Below, piece by piece: positions 40,434-52,190 of a DNA stretch of 64,000 nucleotides. Below the pieces are notes generated by a model. The model saw nothing but the letters and a program-made list of their open reading frames with translations, ran no database searches and was not told the origin of the DNA. The DNA lies in NCBI GenBank assembly GCA_030867875.1, contig JAOWCC010000019.1, positions 107,016,047 through 107,080,046 on the forward strand, read 5' to 3'. The position numbers were made by a program, and so were the translations under genes. Each line of letters begins with the position of its first letter. Position 1 is the stretch's first letter. Source of the stretch: Actinernus sp. WN-2022. Its lineage: Eukaryota > Cnidaria > Anthozoa > Actiniaria > Actinernidae.

Positions 40434-41841
40434 CACTACTGACAGAAAGTAATGAAAGCGAATTTCGCCGAAATTCGCTCTTTGTTATATTCGAAATTTC
40501 GTACGAATGTTCGGAGATATTTCGATACGCAAGAAACGAATTTACCTCGAAATTTCGCACAGCATTTCGAAGTTTCGAAGTAAAATTCAAATGGTTCGAA
40601 AATTCGTATTGAAATTTCGAATAACTCCGCTCGAAATTTCTTAGTGGAACTGTACAATTCGCTGCGATATGGTAAACGTGTAAACAAAGCAAAATCAACG
40701 CAAATACAAGAGTGCCGTGGACTCAAACCATTTTTCGCACTAGGTGGAAACTGTTCAGATACGCAAATGAAGTAAAAACTTTCAAAACGTTTCATTCTGT
40801 AAGCATCTCGATTTCTAAAAGAAAATTTAATCTGTAGAGAATATTTGGTGCGATCTCAAAGCAAAACAAACACTGCGGATCGAGTCATTAATTATTCAAA
40901 TCAGTTCACGGAAATTGTCACACTTCTGTGTCACGGAATTCAAGACCTCGTTACCTTTGAAAACGGATCCACATTAAATAAAAAGAACTCCAGAATGTTA
41001 TGTTTAGTAGACGTTATCATTTGCAAGCAAAGTTCAGAAGCTTTGTGGTGATTTAAACTACAATGCAATAAAATCACACTTCCCGCTAAGTTCGCGGCAC
41101 TCTTGACGTCTTGTTGTTTGAAAAACCAGACAGTTTAGTCTCCACGGCTCAAAGCACATCCTTCTATCTCCAAAAAGCTGGCTTCTTCAAAACATACACA
41201 ATTACTTCAACAAAAATTCTGAAGGATTGTCAGATCTGAGTTGAAACTACAGAAGCTAAAGTTTATCAGATGAGCTAAAAAACACCAAACCAGCGCTGGG
41301 ACGGACTGTTTCGTTACGCAATCCTGTATTTTGGTGACAGAATGCACAAATGTCAATATCACCATTAGAACGTTTTTAGTTTTTTAATAGTCCTTCGTGA
41401 AAGCTCCAGAGGCTTTGATTGAGTAACAGATTGAGTGCATCGTTCGAACGGATTGCTTGAAAAGTTCGAACAGTTTGAAAAGTTCGCTGGAGTTCGCTGG
41501 AATTCGATTGCTCGTTACTGAGATGTATTATTCACTTAACATGTAACTCACGGAAAGTTTGGTTATCAGATGTACATTTAAGGCTGCCTTTATCGTTAAT
41601 GAGCAATGAGGATTGCGAAGTTTCACATCTTGCTGTACAATCGATTCGAAAATTCAATCCATCGTAATTTCGATTCAACATTTCGAATCGAAATTTCGCT
41701 CGAAATTTCGCCATAATGTTCGAAAGAGTGGAACGAAATTTCGAAGTTAAAGACAAAAGGCAACTCTTAAACTTCGAAGTATTTCTTCGAAATTCGATGA
41801 ATTTCGAAGAAATTCGCTTTCATAACTTTCTGTCAGTAGTG
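40434..41841. mobile_element. 1.4 kb foldback element, TTCGAAATTTCG arms, TA duplication
   Basis: Ends CACTACTGACAGAAAGT and its inverse, flanked by TA (40432-40433, 41842-41843). Arms are dense in GAAATTTCGAA words. The core 40712-41230 is clearly homologous to 31905-32400. Inside the right arm, 41391-41480 carries AAGCTCCAGAGGCTT and CGTTCGAACGGATTGCTTG, the inverse of the left arm of 34226-37492. No transposase seen. Confidence 0.85.
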
Positions 41842-41844
41842 TAG

Positions 41845-42110
41845 TGGAACTAGAATGATGCGTGACTGGAGACAGTAACAGGACAAAGTCCCAAATGGCA
41901 ACTGCCCCCTAAACTTTTGCTCTGACGAAGGGCTAGTGCTCGAAACGTCAGCTGCTACTTGCTTCCCATGGCAGTTAGCATACCTTAATCGACTTTAGTT
42001 GATTATACCACTGTTTATATTCCCCGCCGATGCCGACCAACACTAGTTTTTACAGGAACTAGTTACCCAGTTACCTCTAGGTTTTTCTGATTTTTTTAAT
42101 TATGCTTTGG
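41845..42110 (+). mobile_element. Penelope-like element remnant with CTGACG/CGTCAG hairpin
   Basis: CTCTGACGAAGGGCTAGTGC followed by TCGAAACGTCAG is a sequence I associate with ends of cnidarian Penelope-like elements. The stem CTGACG (41922-41927) pairs with CGTCAG (41946-41951). No coding part is present. Confidence 0.4.
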
Positions 42111-42143
42111 ACTGAAAAACAAATAAGACTAGTGGAAAGGTTT

Positions 42144-42718
42144 CAGGGCTCGACCTTAACTTTTCCGCTAGTAGGCTTACGGCTAGTAAGAAGTAAATGT
42201 TCATTAGCCAAAGAGACCTTTCTGCTAGTCATTAAAAAATGTAACGTTTGTTATAAACAATCTATATTAGTTCTTCAAAGTTTCTCCTTTAGAATCATCA
42301 CTTACTCTTCTTTTCAAACTGTTAGAGGAATTCGTGGAAGATAAGAAGTCTCTAATATCCATTGAAGCATCGGAAACAATAGTCAATACAGACATATGTA
42401 CATGTATCTATCAAAGCAAAAAAACAAACAAGATGGCTGCTTGATTTATGACAGTACTGCATGGTGGGTAAGCTAGAATCCATTCTTGATTTTTCAAAAT
42501 GGCTATAAATTGCAAAGGAGTAATCATTTCTACGTAATTATATGCCAATATTTATGCAGTACAACAACAAAGGTATGATCATGGCATTTTCCATTTACTA
42601 GAAAAGTTGTCACAGAAATTTAGTAGCCAACATGGCTAGTAAACAAGCAACTTCTACTAGCCAAAACTGAAAATCCACTAGTATTTAGCTAGTTGACTAC
42701 CGTTAAGGTCGAGCCCTG
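42144..42718. mobile_element. CAGGGCTCGACC element with GCTAGTA arms, 5-bp duplication
   Basis: Ends CAGGGCTCGACCTTAAC and GTTAAGGTCGAGCCCTG, flanked by GGTTT on both sides (42139-42143, 42719-42723). CTAGTA, TACTAG and GGCTAGTA words are spread through both halves. Confidence 0.8.
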
Positions 42719-42759
42719 GGTTTTTAATATCAATGATAACATGGAGACTACATTCAGGT

Positions 42760-44100
42760 CTCTTGATGTGGAGGTTTTCCTATTACGCCTTTGCTGTTAC
42801 TTCGTATTCTCCACACTCTCAATCTTAACTCATCGTTTGATGCTAATTTTTGGGCCACCTACATGTACTTAACTTTCCTATTATGGATTTGTCAGAAAGA
42901 GCAATTATGTTCTCATGCACAGCTTAGCGTCTTTTGACCCCAGCAAGTATCTTACCCGTAACAACTCCACATTTTATCCAAGAGGCATTCTTGTTACACT
43001 CAGATGGACAAAAACCATACAGTTTAAAAAAAGAATAATAAATTATTATAGATCTGTGTTCCTTTGCCATGCATAACCACATCCCCTCTTTACCCAGCCT
43101 CGGCTATAACACTCTCCTTTAATTAGTATAGGCAATCATATGGAACCGAGTGCAATTTGGGATTAATTTACATTATGTAAACAAGTGAGTTTTTCAAAGA
43201 ATATCAAAAATTGCATGAGCCCATTGGGGGAATTGAATTTCTTGCTCTTTGAAAAATCTCATCAGTTCAAATTAATCCCGAATTGCACAAGAAAGCCATA
43301 TGATTACTTCATTTTTTTTAACAATATTCATCTGGTGCGTATTTGTGATTTTTGTTGTCAGTTTTTCAACTTCTCCAGGCTGTAAAGATGGAAATCTCTC
43401 TTTATTATTGTTCTACATGTATATTGTTGCAAAAGTTTGGAAAGACCATCACCTTTCAGTGAGTTCTGGTTGGATATATTGTGTTCACATCTCATGTATT
43501 ACATGGTTTGGCCCACTCAGGTATTACATGATTCGGCACTGGTATTACACGATTTGGCATTGGTGTTTAGCATAAATACAGCTGCTCTCAGCCAATCAAA
43601 TTCGAGAACTCGTTGCATGTATATTATTAGACCTCTAACTGACTCCCAGGTCATTTCCAGCATTTTGCTTTGTGAATAACAACAACACTACAAGCACTTT
43701 CAAGGCATTAACTTACCCATTTTTCCTTAGCAAGCTAAAACCCACAATATCAGCCCTAGGACTCGATGCTTCGCAGTACGCTAGCCATTCATTTACATGT
43801 AGGTGTGTAGGTGCAAGTTTTGCTTTCAACTGTGGTGATCGAGTAGCCCACAGTTCATTAAATGTCAAGGTGACTGATGCTCATCTGTTGTATCTCACAT
43901 TAAACCTAGAATACAAGTTGAATACTGTAAATATCATAGCTAAGCATATATCTAAAATGTATGAAAGTTTCTGGTCGTACAGAATGTGTTGCCAGTGTTA
44001 CCAGTTGTTGGGCTTCTTTGGGAGTTTTCTACTTTCAGCTATTCACGCAAGTACTTGTGCAAACAATACACAAACTATCTCATACAACAGTTAGTTATTG
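42760..44100 (+). pseudogene. tyrosine recombinase pseudogene (DIRS/Ngaro- or Crypton-type)
   Basis: Pieces in order: SSFDANFWATY and SYYAFAVTSYS-like remnants near 42780-42880, DPSKYLTR, FYPRGILVTLRWTKTIQF (42940-43030), FLCHA.PHPLFTQP (43060-43100), then after inserted DNA TYPFFLSKLKPTISALGLDA and SQYASHSF...GASFAFNCG (43700-43840). HSF stands at the HxxR box, but about seven extra bases break it. Interrupted by the palindromic MITE at 43132-43307 and by further unassigned DNA to about 43670. Not functional. Confidence 0.65.
43132..43307. mobile_element. palindromic MITE, copy 2 of the 7722 family
   Basis: GCAATCATATGGAACCGAGT at the left is inverted at 43294-43307. It shares GAGTGCAATTTGGGATTAAT and CTTTGAAAAA words with 7722-7884. 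Inserted in the recombinase pseudogene. Confidence 0.8.
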
Positions 44101-44370
44101 CATGTATTCAATAAACTACCAGGAAGCCCAAACACTGGCGTAGTTATATGTGTATGTCTATAGCATGGGTTTGATTTAAGAGCACATTGAAGATAGTAAG
44201 AATACCAATTTTGGTAGTTGTATCTTGTATATACATGTAGGACCAAAGATAGAGCAGATTTTGTATGAGTGGGCCAAACTATGGCACGGTTACTGTATGG
44301 CATTCCACAATGTATCAATGGTTTCCCATTGTTTTTGTTTTTCTGATCGAATGAAATTACAGACTGAGTT

Positions 44371-44839
44371 ATGCATGAATCAATGTTAAGCCGCAGGGGG
44401 GGGGGGGTCTCGGGCAGATGTGCGGCATTTGATCAATCTCGGCGTGCCCACCCTGGGGAATTTGATAACAAGCTTTGCCCCAGGGTGTGGACATTTCAAT
44501 TCGACCGCTTGAGGACTGTGTCCTAGTCTCTTGTTTCCCCGAGTCGCCATCTTGGATGTTGGAAGGTATGAATTTCAAAAATGCGTTTTCATCTGTTTTC
44601 ATTAAGTTAAAAAGAATGCTTCACATTTATTTGGGATCACCTCCAGTTCCGCCATTGTCTCAGCTGTATATATATAGTTTAAGGAGGAATTTCGTTGCCC
44701 CAGGTGGGGCAATTTGATCACAATTGACCATTTTTTCTTTCCCCAGGGTGGGGAATTTGACCAAAAATTCTCGAAAAAAGTCAAATGCTGCACATCTGCC
44801 CAACCCCCCCTCCCTCCGGCTTAACATTGATTCATGCAT
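44371..44839. mobile_element. MITE with ATGCATGAATCAATGTTAAG ends and G-run arms
   Basis: The ends are perfect inverse copies of more than 20 bases; just inside are a run of 12 G on the left and C-rich sequence on the right. CCCCAGGGTGGGGAATTTGA recurs in both orientations. No coding region. Confidence 0.8.
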
Positions 44840-47164
44840 TACAGGTAGAGTAAGCTACAGTACAGTTATGGTAAGGCTACGCACATGCTGTAGTCTATCA
44901 CACTCGTACGGAATCTGCTCTATTATTATAGTCTCTTCTTTATTTTAAGTTTTAAGTTGATTGACTAAGGATAAAGTTTATTGAAGGCATTTTAGATCAT
45001 TACAGCAAGCTTACTGTTTTACTTACCAATAATCAAGTGGCAAATAAACCACCTTCAGTGTTCATTCTAAGGTGGAATTTTGTGATATTCTTGCACTTTA
45101 ACAACTCATTATCGCTAAATTTGAGAAGCAATGAGAGAATTGTCCCATCTTACTTCGTTTCTAGAATAAACACTGGACTCAAGGTTTTTCTACTTTTTGT
45201 AGTATGCTTTGGACTGCAAAACAAATACATTGTAGGACTAGTGGAAAGAGCACAATGCCAACTGTAGTGGTTGCATCTTCTATAGGAGCAACAATATTGC
45301 CATGCAAAGTCCATACATTTTACAGATGTTTGTAGGGTGAAGCAATTTTTTTGCATTTCGGGTGTACAAACTTGTGACCCTTGCCATAACAAACAGTTTT
45401 TAAAACATTTATGGACTTTGCATGGTAATAATATTCTTATTTCAGAAAAAAGTGCCATAACAAATTGGCCATAAAATACAAGTTGCATATTCAAAACAAT
45501 AATATTTTTTTATTATAGGAAAGTCACATGCCTGACGAAGCAATTCCGGCATTACCTCAGAGTAAGAACCTCACAGACTGTGTCATAAAACTCCCTTTAT
45601 TAACTATAAATAATTTGCGACTTAGAATATTTCCCAAGCACCCGAAGCAGCACTTTTAAATTTGACAAGGAAAATTTTACAAGCCTCTACTTGAAAAAAA
45701 TATTACACACTGTGCTCAGAGTAGGAATCGAACCCTAACCACTAGACCACAAGTGAATTTATTGTTTTTTCACGTATTTATATCAACTAATAATGAGTAG
45801 GTGCATAAATTCTAGTATTATAGTATTCAATACACTATAATCGGTAATACAACAACTCACTGAGCGCATGAGGGCATTGTCTCCAGGGAATGGGTTTTAC
45901 ACCGACATAAAGCCGTAATTCCGTGTTACATGAGCATCTGAATCCGCGGCACCCTGCCGATGAACTACGATTCATTCGTAGTTCATCAGCAGGGGAGCTG
46001 AGGTAGCTCCAACAGTTTAATTTAGTCGGGCGTCAGTTCTAAAGCTTTAAATTATCACCTTGTGGTTTGTTTATGTGTTAATGGTGACAAGCCCTTAACG
46101 AATCTGTCAAAGAGAAACTGAGAAAAGAAGCAGGAATCAATCAAAAGTGCAATTCCAGACTGAACCGGTTGACAAGACCTTCATCTGTAATTAAAACTTA
46201 CACTTCTGTACATTCTCTTTTGTTCGAAAAGAAATCGCGATGTAACCTTCAGCGTGTGGGTAAGAAAAACTAATGTGCATGATCTTCATTCAGTGCAATC
46301 ATAGAATAAACTAATAAAGCAACTCTTACTAAAGTTATTTCAATAATTCAACACAATCTGATGACGTTTGTGATCGATGAAAACGTGAAAAAGTAACTAC
46401 ATTTATTGAATACTAATTCTTTATTCCTTGAAGAATTGAATGAACTGAAAATGCCAACGAGTAAACAGAATATCTAACAACTGCAAACACGCCTGTGACC
46501 GATAAGCATTGCTCATTGAACTTGACTGACGATAATTAAAGAATTAAATTAATAATGAACTCTGGGAATAAGCATGAGTCAGTGTACATGTAGTTCATCA
46601 ATAAAACGCAAACAGTTCTCTACACAACTCTTCAAAACGCCTATACATTGAAATTATTAATACTGAACTCAACCGGAATAAGCCGATTGAGCAGTGAATC
46701 TGAGAATACTCAATTAATCTGAAGCAATAGTTCACCTAGATATGGACAACTGACTGATATTCGTGTCACTGCCAAAAAAAAGCAATTAATCATTGACAGT
46801 AAAATTGTACTTTTCGTACTTTTTGCATCAAATAAAGGATTAATTCTGTAAGAGTTGTAAGACATCTAAGGTATGCAGGAAATTTGCGATGTGTCGAATC
46901 TACATGTATGTGGTAGGGAAGCCATCGAGGCAGCCAAAAGTAAAGCTGGAAAAGGAAGGGCAACAATGAACTCGGAAGTAAATTTTGGAGCTGAGGAAGG
47001 CAGGGCAACAAGGAAATGCAAACTAATTTGGTGGCCACTGTACAACAGCTCTTGAAATGACATTATAACTTTCCGGATTTAAGTCGGAAAAGTTTCATTT
47101 TAATAAACTGACTTCTGCATCTTTGTTACAAACTAGACGGATTGATGTATAATTCATTGATTAA
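44840..47164. other. no gene seen; small MITE and tRNA-like head
   Basis: ATTGCCATGCAAAGTCCAT at about 45296 is inverted near 45410-45430 (a small MITE). GGTCTAGTGGTTAGGGTTCG on the minus strand at 45718-45745 is a tRNA-like sequence with the A and B boxes abutting. The rest is unassigned. Confidence 0.45.
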
Positions 47165-49285
47165 AGTGCCACTACGACGAAATTTGACCATTTCTTTTGC
47201 CACTTTTTTGTATTCCATAAGAACAAACAGTGGCAGAAATATCTAAATCAGTGAAAAAAGTTTGCAAAGGGGCCAATTAGTCCACACATTTTAAAGAGAG
47301 TTTGCCGTCAAAATCATGTCCGCCATTATCGCGAATCCTATGTGACGTCATACACTTAACGCATTCTTCTCAAGTTGCTTCGAACCCATACATTTCTTCT
47401 TATACTGTCTACAAACTCACACTGTGAATTTTGCTGTGGTTTAGTAAATAACAACCTAAAATCTGCATCAGATTCTTCAGAACATAGTAATGTGTCTTTC
47501 TGTTTAAATTTATTGCCAGATGTTGATGATTTAGGGGGAAATAGAGCCGCTGGCGACCGAGTTGAAAGCTGGACGAATGAATAGTCGCTAAAATCGCTTG
47601 GGAAGTGGCCTGCTAGTAAGTAGTGCTTAGCTAGCATAGGTTTCTTATCTTTTTGGGGTAATTTTTTCCCAGGGTATTTTCCCTGGTTCGGCTTTCAGGT
47701 TGTGCTGTTACTGGATCCGGGCTACAGGGAGAATTCAGTGGAGAAATCACTAACCTCAGGTAATGATCAGCAGTTTATAAGTCCTAAGTTTGTTCATTGT
47801 TTATAGTGAAACACGGATTGCTAGTTCGTAAATAAGAGAGATCGAGAATTATCTGTGTCCCGGCAATAGATTTTCCGGCGAATCTACATTCTAAAATACA
47901 AATGAATGTAATTGCTATAAAATTAAATCGCTCTCGTCTAACATCGGAAATCGTGAATGATAAAAATTTACTAGAGACTAAAAAAATATATTGAAACTGA
48001 CTGATCTGCAGCTTTTACCGGTGGCTATCATAGAACCAAATTTCGCGCCCCCGTTTCTGTTTGACACACAAAACAACTGAAACAAGGTACTTCGTGAAAT
48101 AATATTGGTGGTTTCTTCTGTGGTTTATTGTCTTGAAAAGAGCATTAGCAGTAAATTAAAACTTTAGGCATACTACATCGATAGGTTTATCTGTTTATAG
48201 GAAACAGCAATATGAGTTATTTATGATAAACTACTGTATGTTCTCAGCAAACGTAGCGGCTCCGCTTATTTTTCGGTCAATCTATACTAGTACGGTCTAC
48301 AGTCCTGTACAATGCACAAACTTGAACAATTATTTCTATTCAAAACGTTTTGTTTGCTTTTCAAAGCGGGAAAATGGTACACTTTCTTACTACATATGTT
48401 AGTTCGCATGAAGGTTTGTATGGGAAAAGTAGCCACAAGTGTTGTTGTGGGAAGGTTTGACTGTGACATTTCCCAGTCACTGGTTGAAAGAATCAGTCTC
48501 GCCAGCTGGCTAAAACTTTTCAGAGCGTTTTCTTGACTTTCTATTTTCGTTCTAAACATAGTTTGAAAAAAGCTCCAACTCGACGCAAATTTGTGCAAAT
48601 TACTTCAAATTTTCACAGATTGTTCGCAATTTATATCAGCTAAAAAACTGTGTCTGCAATTTTTTTTAATTATTAAAAGAGAGGCGCTTAGAACGATTCC
48701 CGCATCTATACTTGGATTGCGCGTTAGCAGTTTCACGAAGACCAAAATATCTTCAGAACGGCTTAGAATTTCCAATCGCTGACACAGTTTCGTAAACAAG
48801 GTCTGTGGGAGTCCAGAAAGGCAAACAGATCTTAAATTCATTAAATTGCCTTGGAGTTGGAGCTCTTGGAAACCAACTCGCTTGTTCGGAAAAGAAGTTT
48901 ATTTAAAAATTGCACTTTTATCAAAATTACAAACCTTAGGTACTGTATATCGTTGTAGCCAATTTTATAAGCTTTAAATGAGGTATAATTTATCTAAATA
49001 CAATGAATATTCGAGACGCTACTTAATTTTATCCGGAACAGTACCCTGAAGGTATACGATAACCTTAAGTGTATGACGTCACGTACTCTAAAAAATGAAC
49101 AGGCATTCCTCGCCCACAGGAACGGGTTCGCGTAATGGCAGATGTAAAATTCAAGATTCGGAGTTAAAAAAATATGACTTTCCGTCGTCGTATCGAAAAA
49201 CGGTTTGAACTGGTAATAATATAGCCACTCTACTTTGCGAATATGAGAAAAAAATGATATGTCAAAATTTGATCGTAGGGGCACT
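47165..49285. mobile_element. 2.1 kb TTAA-flanked non-autonomous element
   Basis: TTAA at 47161-47164 and 49286-49289; ends AGTGCCACTACGA and TCGTAGGGGCACT. GTGACGTCAT... and TGTATGACGTCAC words lie inverted further in. No transposase frame recognised. A related remnant is at 19026-19445. TTAA targets are used by piggyBac and Kolobok elements. Confidence 0.7.
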
Positions 49286-49555
49286 TTAAAAGCTGTATAT
49301 TAAGTTATCTATTTACAGTTATCTCGACTATTATCCTAAGTCTTTCTCGTATGTAGATCAAGTATTTTACTTTCCTCAGCTGGCACCTGATTAAGTTTTA
49401 TCAGGGCCCGGTTTTACAAAACCCTGATAAAGTGAACTTATAGTTTGGCGGCTAATGCGTTAACACTGGTATATAATCACCTAAAAGTCGATTAAGGTCG
49501 ATTTTAGTTCCGTTAATTGTATGTGGGATCCAGAGCCCAATTTTGACCAGCTTGC

Positions 49556-52190
49556 TGAACTTGGGCTTCGTAAAATACCACAGGTAGAAGTGTCACAGCC
49601 TTTCAGCCTGGTCAGTTCTCTACTGTCTCCATGTTTCTAGTGAACTTGAATTCAATATTTACAACAACACCCGATACGAAAAATAAAAATAATAATGGTA
49701 ATTGTGAAAAAAAGTTACTGAATTCCTAAGGAAACATCAAGTAAAATACTACAGGTAGAAGTATTTTACACAGAGTCACAGCCTTTCAGCCAAGTTTCTC
49801 TGCTGTCTCCAGGTTTCCAGTAAACTTGAATTTAATATTTACAACAAAAACTCGATACGAAAAAGAACAATAAAAAGGGTCATTGTGAAAAACGTTGCTG
49901 AATTCCTGAGGAAACATCAAGTAAAATACTACACGTAGAAGTATTTTACACAGTCACAGCTTTCAGCCAAGTTTCTCTGCTGTCTCCAGGTTTCCAGTAA
50001 ACTTGAATTTAATATTTACAACAAAAACCTGATTAGAAAAAGAATAATGAAAAGTGTAATTGTGAAAAAAAAGTTACTGAATTCCTGAGGAAACATCAAG
50101 TAAAATACTACAGGTAGAAGTATTAATAAAAAGGGTAATTGTGAAAAAAGTTGCTGAATTCCTGAGGAAACATCAAGTGAAATACTACACGTAGAAGTAT
50201 TTTACACAGTCACAGCTTTCAGCCAAGTTTCTCTGCTGTCTCCAGGTTTCCAGTAAACTTGAATTTAATATTTACAACAAAAACCTGATTAGAAAAAGAA
50301 TAATGAAAAGTGTAATTGTGAAAAAAAAGTTACTGAATTCCTGAGGAAACATCAAGTAAAATACTACAGGTAGAAGTATTAATAAAAAGGGTAATTGTGA
50401 AAAAAGTTGCTGAATTCCTGAGGAAACATCAAGTAAAATACTACACGTAGAAGTATTTTACACAGTCACAGCTTTCAGCCAAGTTTCTCTGCTGTCTCCA
50501 GGTTTCCAGTAAACTTGAATTTAATATTTACAACAAAAACCTGATTAGAAAAAGAATAATGAAAAGTGTAATTGTGAAAAAAAAGTTACTGAATTCCTGA
50601 GGAAACATCAAGTAAAATACTACAGGTAGAAGTATTAATAAAAAGGGTAATTGTGAAAAAAGTTGCTGAATTCCTGAGGAAACATCAAGTGAAATACTAC
50701 ACGTAGAAGTATTTTACACAGTCACAGCTTTCAGCCAAGTTTCTCTGCTGTCTCCAGGTTTCCAGTAAACTTGAATTTAATATTTACAACAAAAACCTGA
50801 TTAGAAAAAGAATAATGAAAAGTGTAATTGTGAAAAAAAAGTTACTGAATTCCTGAGGAAACATCAAGTAAAATACTACAGGTAGAAGTATTAATAAAAA
50901 GGGTAATTGTGAAAAAAGTTGCTGAATTCCTGAGGAAACATCAAGTAAAATACTACACGTAGAAGTATTTTACACAGTCACAGCTTTCAGCCAAGTTTCT
51001 CTGCTGTCTCCAGGTTTCCAGTAAACTTGAATTTAATATTTACAACAAAAACCTGATTAGAAAAAGAATAATGAAAAGTGTAATTGTGAAAAAAAAGTTA
51101 CTGAATTCCTGAGGAAACATCAAGTAAAATACTACAGGTAGAAGTATTAATAAAAAGGGTAATTGTGAAAAAAGTTGCTGAATTCCTGAGGAAACATCAA
51201 GTAAAATACTACACGTAGAAGTATTTTACACAGTCACAGCTTTCAGCCAAGTTTCTCTGCTGTCTCCAGGTTTCCAGTAAACTTGAATTTAATATTTACA
51301 ACAAAAACCTGATTAGAAAAAGAATAATGAAAAGTGTAATTGTGAAAAAAAAGTTACTGAATTCCTGAGGAAACATCAAGTAAAATACTACAGGTAGAAG
51401 TATTAATAAAAAGGGTAATTGTGAAAAAAGTTGCTGAATTCCTGAGGAAACATCAAGTGAAATACTACACGTAGAAGTATTTTACACAGTCACAGCTTTC
51501 AGCCAAGTTTCTCTGCTGTCTCCAGGTTTCCAGTAAACTTGAATTTAATATTTACAACAAAAACCTGATTAGAAAAAGAATAATGAAAAGTGTAATTGTG
51601 AAAAAAAAGTTACTGAATTCCTGAGGAAACATCAAGTAAAATACTACAGGTAGAAGTATTAATAAAAAGGGTAATTGTGAAAAAAGTTGCTGAATTCCTG
51701 AGGAAACATCAAGTAAAATACTACACGTAGAAGTATTTTACACAGTCACAGCTTTCAGCCAAGTTTCTCTGCTGTCTCCAGGTTTCCAGTAAACTTGAAT
51801 TTAATATTTACAACAAAAACCTGATTAGAAAAAGAATAATGAAAAGTGTAATTGTGAAAAAAAAGTTACTGAATTCCTGAGGAAACATCAAGTAAAATAC
51901 TACAGGTAGAAGTATTAATAAAAAGGGTAATTGTGAAAAAAGTTGCTGAATTCCTGAGGAAACATCAAGTGAAATACTACACGTAGAAGTATTTTACACA
52001 GTCACAGCTTTCAGCCAAGTTTCTCTGCTGTCTCCAGGTTTCCAGTAAACTTGAATTTAATATTTACAACAAAAACCTGATTAGAAAAAGAATAATAAAA
52101 AGTGTAATTGTGAAAACAAAGTTATTGAATTTCTGAGGAAACATCAAGTAAAATACTGCAGGTTTCTCTGCTGTCTCCAGGTTTCCAGTG
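49556..52190. repeat. satellite array, 256-base unit with 180-base founders
   Basis: The marker TATTAATAAAAAGGG starts at 50121, 50377, 50633, 50889, 51145, 51401, 51657 and 51913, an exact period of 256. Before it are about three diverged 180-base units (49565, 49743, 49921). The 256-base unit looks like a 180-base unit plus a 75-base partial copy, since GAGGAAACATCAAGT occurs twice in it. No coding frame. Confidence 0.95.

Noticed and set aside
49556..52190. CRISPR-like regular repeat
   Set aside because: Units are contiguous 256-base satellite copies with no unique spacers, in a eukaryotic genome.
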